Shown here: in pieces, positions 57,053-64,000 of the stretch
Layout of the letters: the number at the start of each line of letters is the position of its first letter
How positions within the stretch are numbered: the stretch's first letter is position 1
NCBI GenBank assembly: GCA_945907045.1
Contig: CAMDSH010000010.1
Span: forward strand, 1 to 64,000
Direction of reading: 5' to 3'
Length of the DNA stretch: 64,000 nt
Source: Rhizobium sp. Q54
GTDB lineage: Bacteria; Pseudomonadota; Alphaproteobacteria; Rhizobiales; Xanthobacteraceae
Translations under genes and position numbers: made by a program
Notes under the pieces: model-generated
What the model was told of the DNA's origin: nothing
Databases searched by the model: none
The model's input: the letters and a program-made list of their open reading frames with translations, nothing else

Positions 57053-58030
57053 ATGCTCTCAGCCTACATTCCGAAAGGGACTTCGCTCGAACGCCACCCG
57101 GTTGCGGTGGACGCGGAAGTGCCGGAAGCCGCTGTCTGGATCGATCTCGTCAAGCCGACGGGGACCGAAGACAAGATCGTAGAGCGCCTGCTAGGCATCG
57201 CGATCCCGACGCGCGAAGAAATGCAGGAGATCGAGGTGTCGAGCCGTCTCTATACGGAGAACGGCGCGCGCTACATGACCGCGACGCTGATGTGCGCGTC
57301 GGACACGCCGATGCCGAAGCACACAGCCGTCACCTTCATTCTGGCCGGCCATCGTCTCGTCACCGTGCGCTACGACGACCCGCGGCCTTTCTTCATCGTG
57401 GAGAACAAGCTGGCGCGGCAATGCCAGCCGAGCGTCTCCGGCGAGTCCGTGCTTACCGATCTGCTCGATGCGGTGATCGATCGCACCGCCGACATTCTTG
57501 AGCGCATAGGCGCCGACGTCGACCGTATCTCCCATTCCATTTTCGAGCCCGAGGACGTGACCAACGGCGAGGTGCCGACGCAAAACGAGATCCTGAAGGA
57601 TCTGGGACGCAAGGGCGATCTCACCTCGAAAGTGCGCGAGAGCCTGGTCTCGATCGGCCGGCTGGTGCTGTTCCTCGCCAACGAGGCGGAAGGATTGCGC
57701 TGGGCGAAGGACGCCCGTTTGCAGCTCAAGTCGATGCAGCGCGATACCGGCTCGCTTTCCGATCACGCCACTTATTTGACCAACAAGATTACCTTCCTGC
57801 TCGACGCGCTGCTCGGCGTGGTGAGCATCCAGCAGAACAACATCATCAAGATTTTCTCGGTGGCGGCGGTGGTGTTCATGCCGCCGACGCTGATCGCCTC
57901 GATCTACGGCATGAACTTCAAGCACATGCCGGAACTGGATTGGGTCTACGGTTATCCGTTCGCCATCGCGCTAATGGTGCTGGCGGCTGTCGGGCCGTAT
58001 TACGTTTTCAAATGGAAGAAGTGGTTGTGA
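57053..58030 (+). CDS. corA: Magnesium/cobalt transporter CorA
   Basis: CorA is a pentameric channel for Mg2+ that also passes Co2+ and Ni2+. The 325-residue protein has a large cytoplasmic domain, a stalk helix and two C-terminal membrane helices. The selectivity motif YGMNF (Gly-Met-Asn at 286-288) is followed by HMPELDW in the usual spot. The start is ATG 57053 without a strong ribosome site. It has a hairpin-like repeat after it at 58041. Confidence 0.95.
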   Translation: MLSAYIPKGTSLERHPVAVDAEVPEAAVWIDLVKPTGTEDKIVERLLGIAIPTREEMQEIEVSSRLYTENGARYMTATLMCASDTPMPKHTAVTFILAGHRLVTVRYDDPRPFFIVENKLARQCQPSVSGESVLTDLLDAVIDRTADILERIGADVDRISHSIFEPEDVTNGEVPTQNEILKDLGRKGDLTSKVRESLVSIGRLVLFLANEAEGLRWAKDARLQLKSMQRDTGSLSDHATYLTNKITFLLDALLGVVSIQQNNIIKIFSVAAVVFMPPTLIASIYGMNFKHMPELDWVYGYPFAIALMVLAAVGPYYVFKWKKWL

Positions 58031-58040
58031 GTTGTTTCAT

Positions 58041-58063
58041 CTCTCCGCTCTGCTCGGGGAGAG
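58041..58063 (+). terminator. Hairpin downstream of corA
   Basis: CTCTCC and GGAGAG pair across an 11-base loop about 10 bases after the corA stop. It resembles the CTCTCCC hairpins at 15148 and 23454, and could act as a terminator. Confidence 0.4.
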
Positions 58064-58168
58064 GTTGATTCGCCGAACAACGCGAAACCGCCTAGACAAC
58101 CCACGCTTGTGAACTGATTATGTTCAAGTGAAGCGCGACATCTGTATGCCACAAAGAGGCGGACATCG

Positions 58169-59905
58169 GTGGGGCCTTCTAAGGGCAAAGAATTAGAGCG
58201 TTCGCTTAATGGCAAGCCGCGCGAATGGGCAAACGTTATTGCTTCGCGCACGGCATTGCGAGTTGCACCCATGCTCACTATCGCACTTAGCCGTGGCATC
58301 GACCAAGCCGGTCGCGAAATTATTTTGCCTACATTTCACCGCTTAGCCGTGTCTTGGGTTGCGAGTGTGTGGTCGGTTGTTGATTCAGTGGCATTTGCTG
58401 AAAAGTATTATTCCTCCAATGATCCGAATGTGGCCAACTTTGCCGCAGATGCTGCCATCGATGCTAGTAATTCAGTTGTGACGTCAGCGGAGCCCACTAG
58501 CTTCGCTGTCAATGCTGTTATTTTCGCGACTCGCGCCGCCGGTGCTTCTCATGCGGAATATATTTGGAACTCTGTCTGGAGGGATATTGCCGCGCTCGAA
58601 AGTAGCGTACTAAATTTGCGACCTAGCGACCTTGCTGTTCAAGCTCTTTGGCCGAGCGGCATTCCGATCTGGGTGAATAATTATTGGCTAACTTTCAAGC
58701 GGACATTAGTGGACGCCAACGGGGATTGGGCGGTCTGGACTGATTGGTACGACGCTCGTCTAAAGGGGTCCGATAAAGAATTTCCAAATGCTGACCTTGA
58801 AATCTCGCGTGCAAGTATTGCTGAGACAATTCGGAGTCAGAGCCCCAGAGTTGTTAACGCGCATATCAAGCGATTGATTGAAGAGAGTGAAATATTTCAA
58901 CACGCAGTCGCAAACGAACATGAAGTCGATAATGCGAATGACAACTATGCGCCTCCTGTTCCCACTCAACGTCGCGCGGCGATTGAGCCAATTTGGGACA
59001 AAGGCCGCCTTACTCTCCCGAGAAAACCTGCAAAGCTGGACCTCAACAAAAAGAAATTTACGGCTGCGCTAACAGCGCTCCGTGCTGAGTTGCGCGATCT
59101 TGCCGATGGCGTCGATAACGAGGCCAATATCGACAAGCGTCCTGCAGCATTTCTTCGGCAACTCGCCGACCGTATTCCCGAGCAGGTTCCTACTCAGGAT
59201 GAGCTTTTCCGACTTGGCCATGTTGAAGGTGTATTACTAGGTTTTACGAAGACCGTCGACGATGAGTGGCCGGACTTTCTTGCTGCGCGCTATCACGCGT
59301 TTTCACTCCAATTTGATCGCACAATACGGCAGTCATCGTTGTGGCGTGAGTTCAAGCGAAACGCAGCAAAGGAAACATTAAGTCCCGAACAAGTCAGTGC
59401 ATCGCCAGAGATGGCCAAGAAAGCTGCGAGCGCACTGCGACAGAATGAGGCTAAGGAGTTTACTGATCTCGCAGTTCCGAAAAGCTTGGAGCAACTGGCT
59501 GATGCACTTTCAGCCGTGCCCAGTAATGCTGAGCTGGCGCCGGATGCAATTGAAGCGGGCAACGAGCTTCTAGCTGCCGATCTTATAGAAAGCGTCAACA
59601 ATACGCTGAAGGCAATTGCGGAGGTTGCATTAGCGGCGAAGATAGGTGCAGGCGTAGCCTCTCGCGTCGTAGGTTCGACACTGAGAGAGGCGGGCAAAAA
59701 ATATGGAAAAAATTATCGTAAGGGATTCGTAAAAGCTGCATCCAAGCTGGGCACAAAGCATGGCGATAAAACAGTAAAATGGGTAAATCGGATCGTCTGG
59801 GGTGGCGTTACGGGAACAGGCGGATTTTCGGCGCTCTCAAATCTAATTGCGAAATATCCAGAGGCGTTTGGCTGGCTTGAGCGCGTTCTTCAATTTCTAA
59901 AGTAG
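58169..59905 (+). CDS. Low-GC orphan protein of unknown function, 578 residues
   Basis: I do not recognise a named family. Visible parts: an N-terminal helical region with Ala-rich helices (FAADAAIDASNSVV, AVNAVIFATRAAG) up to about residue 150; a central block with tryptophans (WPSGIPIWVNNYW, then WAVWTDWYDARLKG at 187-200) and VNAHIKRLIEE; a block starting AAIEPIWDKGRLTLP; a PTQDELFRLG-DDEWPDFLAARYHAF block; and a C-terminal Ala/Gly/Lys-rich stretch with a hydrophobic segment near 538-570. The modules read like those of some rhizobial hypothetical proteins I recall, but this is unverified. GC is about 47% in a hand-counted line against 65% in corA. The GTG start at 58169 has an AGAGG site upstream. 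Confidence 0.75.
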   Translation: MGPSKGKELERSLNGKPREWANVIASRTALRVAPMLTIALSRGIDQAGREIILPTFHRLAVSWVASVWSVVDSVAFAEKYYSSNDPNVANFAADAAIDASNSVVTSAEPTSFAVNAVIFATRAAGASHAEYIWNSVWRDIAALESSVLNLRPSDLAVQALWPSGIPIWVNNYWLTFKRTLVDANGDWAVWTDWYDARLKGSDKEFPNADLEISRASIAETIRSQSPRVVNAHIKRLIEESEIFQHAVANEHEVDNANDNYAPPVPTQRRAAIEPIWDKGRLTLPRKPAKLDLNKKKFTAALTALRAELRDLADGVDNEANIDKRPAAFLRQLADRIPEQVPTQDELFRLGHVEGVLLGFTKTVDDEWPDFLAARYHAFSLQFDRTIRQSSLWREFKRNAAKETLSPEQVSASPEMAKKAASALRQNEAKEFTDLAVPKSLEQLADALSAVPSNAELAPDAIEAGNELLAADLIESVNNTLKAIAEVALAAKIGAGVASRVVGSTLREAGKKYGKNYRKGFVKAASKLGTKHGDKTVKWVNRIVWGGVTGTGGFSALSNLIAKYPEAFGWLERVLQFLK

Positions 59906-59918
59906 TATCCGCCGCGTC

Positions 59919-60674
59919 TCACACGTGCTGGCCGCCATTGATATGGATTTCCGCGCCGTGAACATAGGACGCAGTGTCCGTGCACAGCACATAGATGATC
60001 TTCGCCACCTCGTCGGGCGTTCCTAACCGGTGCAGCGGAATTTGCTGTTCGACGATCTTCTCGGTGCCCGGCGAGAGAATGGATGTGTCGATCTCACCCG
60101 GTGCAATCGCATTCACCCGAATTCCGAGCGGGCCGAAATCGGTCGCCATTTCGCGCGTCAGAGATGCAAGCGCGGCTTTCGAGGTGGCGTAGGCGGCGCC
60201 CGCGAAGGGATGCACGCGCGAACCGGCGATTGAAGTGACGTTCACAACCGAGCCCTTCGCCGCCTTCAATTCTTCCATCAATCCGCGCGCCAGCATGATC
60301 GGCGCGAAGAAATTCACCTGAAAAACATGTGTCCACACATCGCGGGTAGTTTCGATGGAGCCGAGCCGCTTGCCGCCCGGCGCCTTCGGTGAAATCGCGG
60401 CGTTGTTGACCAGCGCATCGAGCGTGCGCTCCGGCAGCCGGCGCTTGATTTCGGCGATGGCGTCGTCGGTGCTTTTGGCATCGGCGAGGTCGACCTGGAT
60501 GTGATCCTCGGGGCCGGCCTCCCACGGGCAATTCTCCGGGAACGGATGACGCGAGCAGGTGATGACGCGCCAGCCGGCGGCGGAGAAGCGCTTCACTGTC
60601 GCATGGCCAATGCCGCGGCTTGCTCCGGTGAGGAGCAGTGTGCGGCGCGGCTGATTGCTGGACGAAGTCGGCAT
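59919..60674 (-). CDS. SDR family oxidoreductase
   Basis: The 251-residue short-chain dehydrogenase/reductase has the NAD(P) loop TGASRGIG, NNAA, the catalytic Ser in NVTSIAGS, and YATSK with Tyr and Lys. The C-terminal HINGGQHV ends the classical fold. The substrate is unknown. It converges with the low-GC orphan gene (13 bases between). Confidence 0.92.
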   Translation of the reverse strand: MPTSSSNQPRRTLLLTGASRGIGHATVKRFSAAGWRVITCSRHPFPENCPWEAGPEDHIQVDLADAKSTDDAIAEIKRRLPERTLDALVNNAAISPKAPGGKRLGSIETTRDVWTHVFQVNFFAPIMLARGLMEELKAAKGSVVNVTSIAGSRVHPFAGAAYATSKAALASLTREMATDFGPLGIRVNAIAPGEIDTSILSPGTEKIVEQQIPLHRLGTPDEVAKIIYVLCTDTASYVHGAEIHINGGQHV

Positions 60675-60706
60675 GAAATCTTTCCGTCGATTAGCGTGAT
60701 GCTATC

Positions 60707-61345
60707 TTACGGATAGAGCCGCGTCTTGATCCAGGCGCCGCCGGGCTCGCGGCGGAATTCGATGCGGTCGTGCAGGCGGAACGGCCGGTCCTGCCAGAAC
60801 TCGATTAGAACTGGAACAATGCGATAGCCCGACCAGTTCGGTGGACGCGGCACGTCGCCCGTTGCGTATTTTGCGGCATAGGCTTCGACCGCCTTCTCGA
60901 ACACCTGGCGGCTTTCCAGCGGCGAAGACTGCTGGCTCGCCCAGGCACCGACCTGCGCCCCCTTTGGGCGGGAGGCGAAATAGGCGTCGGCTTCCGCGCT
61001 GGTCACGTGTTCCACCGGCCCGCGCACGCGAATCTGGCGGTTGAGCGACTTCCAGTAAAACACCATCGCCGCCTCGGGGTGGCCATCCAATTCCCGCCCT
61101 TTTTGGCTGTTCATGTTTGTGTAGAAAACGAATCCGCGCTCATCGGCGCCTTTGAGCAGGACAATCCGCACGTTTGGCCGCCCGCCTTGGTCGATGGTGG
61201 CCAGCGCCATGGCGGTGGGGTCGCGCGGCTCGGAAGCCGTGGCCTCCTGCAACCACGCGGTAAACAGCCGCATGGGCTCTTCCGCCTGGGTGAAATCACC
61301 ACTCGTTAACCAACTTGGGTGTTCTATCGGAGCCGTGTCGGACAT
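60707..61345 (-). CDS. pdxH: Pyridoxine/pyridoxamine 5'-phosphate oxidase
   Basis: PdxH is the FMN enzyme that makes pyridoxal phosphate from the pyridoxine or pyridoxamine phosphate. The 212-residue protein has [32 protein letters not shown], the ASQQSS segment and the C-terminal [15 protein letters not shown] and RLHDRIEF motifs. It is followed by the SDR gene on the same strand, 32 bases later. The next gene starts divergently, 16 bases from its start. Confidence 0.96.
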   Translation of the reverse strand: MSDTAPIEHPSWLTSGDFTQAEEPMRLFTAWLQEATASEPRDPTAMALATIDQGGRPNVRIVLLKGADERGFVFYTNMNSQKGRELDGHPEAAMVFYWKSLNRQIRVRGPVEHVTSAEADAYFASRPKGAQVGAWASQQSSPLESRQVFEKAVEAYAAKYATGDVPRPPNWSGYRIVPVLIEFWQDRPFRLHDRIEFRREPGGAWIKTRLYP

Positions 61346-61361
61346 ATTGCGGAGTTCTCAT

Positions 61362-61862
61362 TTGGCCGGTCCGGTGACCCGTCTTTCCCGGCAGCCCCTT
61401 TATAGTGGAACGGGGAAACCGCGCCTATGGCGAGGTCTTGCCACGGCGGCGGCTGTCATGCTCGGCCTCGCCTGCGCCGGCTGCGGTTTGTCCTCTCCCG
61501 CGCTCGACAGCCTGTTCACGAAGAACAAGGACGATGCCAAATCTGAGACGACCGGCTCGATCGCCGAACCCGTCAAGGCCGTGCTCCCGCCCGATGGCGA
61601 CCTCGCATACACGCGCGCGGCAGCAACCGAATTGCTGACCCGTGGCGGCAAGGACGCCAGCCTGCCGTGGGAAAACCCCCGAACCGGCGCGCGCGGCACG
61701 GTGACGCCGATCGCGGCCGCCTACAATCAGGACGGCCTGACCTGCCGCGATTTCCTGGCGAGCTACGTGCGCGAGAAATCGGAATCATGGCTGCAGGGCG
61801 AAGCCTGCCGCGACAAGGGCAAGTGGGAAATCCGTTCTCTGCGGCCCTGGAAGCGTTCTTAA
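61362..61862 (+). CDS. RT0821/Lpp0805 family surface lipoprotein
   Basis: The 166-residue protein has a lipoprotein signal (VMLGLACAGC; lipobox ACAGC), followed by a Ser/Thr-rich stretch and the PWENPRTGARGTVTPIAAAY, DFLASYV and GEACRDKGKWEIRSL segments that define this small surface-antigen family. I prefer the TTG start at 61362, with GCGGAG 8 bases upstream; GTG 61335 is also in frame. Confidence 0.82.
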   Translation: MAGPVTRLSRQPLYSGTGKPRLWRGLATAAAVMLGLACAGCGLSSPALDSLFTKNKDDAKSETTGSIAEPVKAVLPPDGDLAYTRAAATELLTRGGKDASLPWENPRTGARGTVTPIAAAYNQDGLTCRDFLASYVREKSESWLQGEACRDKGKWEIRSLRPWKRS

Positions 61863-61976
61863 CGCCCGGTTTGCCGGCTCCCGTGCGAGCCGCGTTGCAT
61901 CCGGGCATTTCCGACCCCACATTGATGGCGTGACGCCGTATATCAGGCGCTGGGGATTCAATCGGAGTTGATGCGG

Positions 61977-62957
61977 ATGCGCGACCCCTATGAAGTGCTG
62001 GGGGTGTCCAAGGGTGCGAGCGCGGGCGAGATCAAGACCGCTTTCCGGCGGCTCGCCAAGAAGCTGCATCCCGACGCCAACAAGCACGATCCGAAGGCGG
62101 CGACGCGCTTCGCGGAGCTTAACGCCGCCTACGAAATCGTTGGTGAGGCGGACAAGCGCAAGGCCTTCGACAACGGTGAGATCGACGCCGAGGGCAAGCC
62201 GCGCTTCCGCGGCTTTGAAGGCGCGCAGCCGGGTGGCTTCGGCGGCCGCGAAGGAAATTTCGAAACATTCTCCTGGGGGCCAGACGGTTTTCAGCAGCCG
62301 GGCGGACGCGGCGGAAGATTTCAGGCCGGCGGCGGCATCGAGGATCTTTTGCGCGGCATGTTCGGTGGACAGGCCGGCGCGGGCCGCGGTGGTGCCGGCT
62401 CGCAATTCGAGCCGCAGGATTTCGGCGCTGGCAGTGCGGGCCGCGATATTTCCGCGTCGCTCACCATCACGCTGCCCGAGGCGGCGCTGGGTGCAAAAAA
62501 ACGCGTGCACCTGCCGACAGGCAAGGATGTCGAGGTAAAAATTCCGGCAGGGCTCACGAGCGGACAGCAGATCCGGCTCAAGGGTCAGGGTATGGCGGGT
62601 CCGGGCGGCACAGGCGATCTGCTGATCGCGGTGACGATCGCGCCGCATCCGGTGTTCACGCCCGACGGCCTGGATCTGCGTCTCGATTTGCCGATTACAC
62701 TTTATGAAGCGGCGCTCGGCGCGAAGGTGCGCGTGCCGACGCTCGATGGCGCGGTCGATCTGGCGATTCCCGCCGACACCAATTCCGGGCGCACGTTCCG
62801 TCTCAAGGGCAAGGGCCTGCGCTCGAAAGAAGGCACCGGCGATCTGCTCGCGACGGTGCGCATCATGCTGCCCGAGGGCAGCGACGCCGAACTTAAAGAA
62901 CTGATGCGCAAGTGGCGCGAGAGCAAGCCTTACGATCCGCGCAAAGACTTGGGCTAA
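61977..62957 (+). CDS. DnaJ-like co-chaperone (CbpA type, without zinc finger)
   Basis: The 326-residue protein has a J-domain with the HPD motif at residues 31-33, a Gly/Phe-rich linker and a DnaJ C-terminal substrate-binding domain (RVHLPTGKDVEVKIPAGL, RLKGQGM, RLDLPITLYEAALGA). The cysteine-rich zinc-finger domain is absent, as in CbpA. It should stimulate DnaK. ATG 61977 is preferred, 9 bases after GGAG. Confidence 0.92.
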   Translation: MRDPYEVLGVSKGASAGEIKTAFRRLAKKLHPDANKHDPKAATRFAELNAAYEIVGEADKRKAFDNGEIDAEGKPRFRGFEGAQPGGFGGREGNFETFSWGPDGFQQPGGRGGRFQAGGGIEDLLRGMFGGQAGAGRGGAGSQFEPQDFGAGSAGRDISASLTITLPEAALGAKKRVHLPTGKDVEVKIPAGLTSGQQIRLKGQGMAGPGGTGDLLIAVTIAPHPVFTPDGLDLRLDLPITLYEAALGAKVRVPTLDGAVDLAIPADTNSGRTFRLKGKGLRSKEGTGDLLATVRIMLPEGSDAELKELMRKWRESKPYDPRKDLG

Positions 62958-62985
62958 TAAAGACTTGGGCGAATAAGGACCTGGG

Positions 62986-63810
62986 CTAATTGAACCTGGG
63001 CTGATCCAGTTTAGGCTGATCGAGCGACGTGCGGTTAGCCGCAGGCGGGCGATTTTCCATCTGCTCATAAGCCGACTTGGCGACGCTCTTGAGCCGGACC
63101 TTGTCCTGCGGGCCGCTCACAACGTAGCCATAGCCGCTCTCCACCCACTGCACGGCAGCGAAGTTGTCCGCCTCGTTGTAACGCAAGGCGGTGCGCTCGG
63201 CGGCGAGTTTCGTGCAGAACAGCGTGAAGCGCTCGCCCGTGCCGCTTTCATACATGAACAGCGCCGCCGGCCCGTTGACGCCCGGCAGCAGCCGTCCGCC
63301 CAGCAACTTGAGGCCAAAGGTGGTGAGTTCGGGCGCGCGCAACGAGGTGCCAACGCGGCGGGACAGCCACGGCAGCAGATGGGCTTCGGTCGCGCCCACT
63401 TCGATCGGATGGCGGACTTCACCGATGTAAAGTTTGTGCGCGGTCAGCGCGTCGTTGGTCAGCAACTCGTAGCCGTCCGGCGCGGCTGCGGACGCGCCGC
63501 GCGCCACCCAGCCGGCGCCGCCGCCGATGAGAAGCGCAGCCACGACCGCCGCGGCAGCCATGCCGGCCCACGAGCGCCCGTTGCGGATCAGTTTGTCGAG
63601 CTTGAGCCGCTCCGGCACCGGTTCGGCGGCGACGGCGTTATAACGCGCGCGGATCGCTTCCGACTGCGCGCGCCACGCCGCGATCTGCGCCGCGGCGTCC
63701 GGTTGAGCTATCAGCCATGCCGCGACAGCTTCCTGGCGATCCGCCGGGAGCTCGCCGTCGATATAGGCGTGCAACTCATCTTCGGTGATGGGTGAATCTT
63801 GATTGTTCAT
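62986..63810 (-). CDS. Anti-sigma factor (membrane-anchored)
   Basis: The 274-residue protein has an N-terminal cytoplasmic part typical of anti-sigma factors (ITEDELHAYIDGELPADRQEAV...), one membrane helix (about 81-103) and a periplasmic domain. It lies directly downstream of an ECF sigma gene (28 bases), so it should hold that sigma factor until a signal releases it. The last 20 or so residues repeat the pattern QPKLDQPRFN. It lacks a clear HxxxCxxC zinc motif. Confidence 0.88.
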   Translation of the reverse strand: MNNQDSPITEDELHAYIDGELPADRQEAVAAWLIAQPDAAAQIAAWRAQSEAIRARYNAVAAEPVPERLKLDKLIRNGRSWAGMAAAAVVAALLIGGGAGWVARGASAAAPDGYELLTNDALTAHKLYIGEVRHPIEVGATEAHLLPWLSRRVGTSLRAPELTTFGLKLLGGRLLPGVNGPAALFMYESGTGERFTLFCTKLAAERTALRYNEADNFAAVQWVESGYGYVVSGPQDKVRLKSVAKSAYEQMENRPPAANRTSLDQPKLDQPRFN

Positions 63811-63838
63811 GGCTCTAACCTTCGCTCTTCAATCCGGT

Positions 63839-64000
63839 TCATTTCACGCGGCGCAGCGCGGGGCGCTCGCCGTCGAGGTAAGCTTTGATCTGCACGCGCG
63901 CACGCGCTAAACGCGACATTACGGTTCCAATCGGCACGCCCTGCACTTCGGCGACCTCGCGATAACTCAATCCTTCCAGCACCACGAGTAGAAGCGCTGC
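63839..64000 (-). CDS. ECF RNA polymerase sigma factor, C-terminal part (partial)
   Basis: The start lies beyond the window. The visible 53 residues are the sigma-70 region 4.2: LVVLEGLSYREVAEVQGVPIGTVMSRLARARVQI is the classical helix-turn-helix of ECF factors binding the -35 box. The anti-sigma factor gene follows. Confidence 0.9.
   Translation of the reverse strand, partial: AALLLVVLEGLSYREVAEVQGVPIGTVMSRLARARVQIKAYLDGERPALRRVK

Overview
The window is high-GC DNA (mid-60s percent by eye) and carries 67 protein-coding genes I can support, one tRNA gene and several families of palindromic intergenic repeats. The gene set points to an alphaproteobacterium of the order Hyphomicrobiales, near the Nitrobacteraceae/Xanthobacteraceae. 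The clues are a TIGR02301 protein, DUF3096, DUF2007 and DUF1499 proteins, a TAXI-TRAP transporter, a Bug-type receptor, a two-subunit glycyl-tRNA synthetase, and the CTCATCCTGAGGAGC-type repeats common in that group. Genus-level placement is inference.

Layout. 1-11 kb: electron-transfer-flavoprotein:quinone oxidoreductase, an esterase-like hydrolase, a TPR protein coupled to ispE, a long-chain polyprenyl diphosphate synthase, a glycosyltransferase, a DUF2007/tRNA-methyltransferase-like pair, an S49 protease coupled to an alpha/beta hydrolase, and very small membrane proteins. 11-15 kb: glyQ and glyS, split by a DUF559 gene that sits exactly between two inverted structured repeats. 15-24 kb: small membrane proteins, pyruvate phosphate dikinase, a PAS chemoreceptor and a TAXI-TRAP uptake system. 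24-36 kb: SleB-type hydrolase, MFS carrier, acrylyl-CoA reductase, a tightly overlapping minus-strand operon (ygfZ, tag, HD hydrolase, tyrosine phosphatase, thioesterase), dihydroorotase, a two-receiver response regulator, a second minus-strand cluster (NUDIX and conserved small proteins) and an SRAP protein. 36-48 kb: FAD-linked 2-hydroxyacid dehydrogenase, Sua5-type threonylcarbamoyl-AMP synthase, tRNA-Pro(CGG) with a clear promoter, a Bug receptor next to an IlvD/Edd sugar-acid dehydratase, a metallo-beta-lactamase-fold hydrolase, DUF1499, and a coupled DUF898/M48 pair. 48-57 kb: cell-envelope proteins (serine hydrolase, two L,D-transpeptidases, extensin-like protein, Tat-exported phosphoesterase) mixed with an acyl-CoA ligase and a methyl-amino-acid oxidase. 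57-64 kb: CorA, a low-GC orphan gene of 578 codons, SDR oxidoreductase, pdxH, a surface lipoprotein, a DnaJ-like protein, and an anti-sigma factor with the end of its ECF sigma factor running off the window.

Most genes are ordinary chromosomal housekeeping. The parts that stand out are the repeat-flanked DUF559 insertion in the glyQ-glyS operon, a low-GC patch inside glyS, the low-GC orphan gene at 58.2-59.9 kb, paired inverted repeats whose inner stems covary, and enzymes with a substituted catalytic residue (alpha/beta hydrolase Ser to Ala; SRAP protein His to Tyr). I see no CRISPR array, transposase, integrase or rRNA gene.
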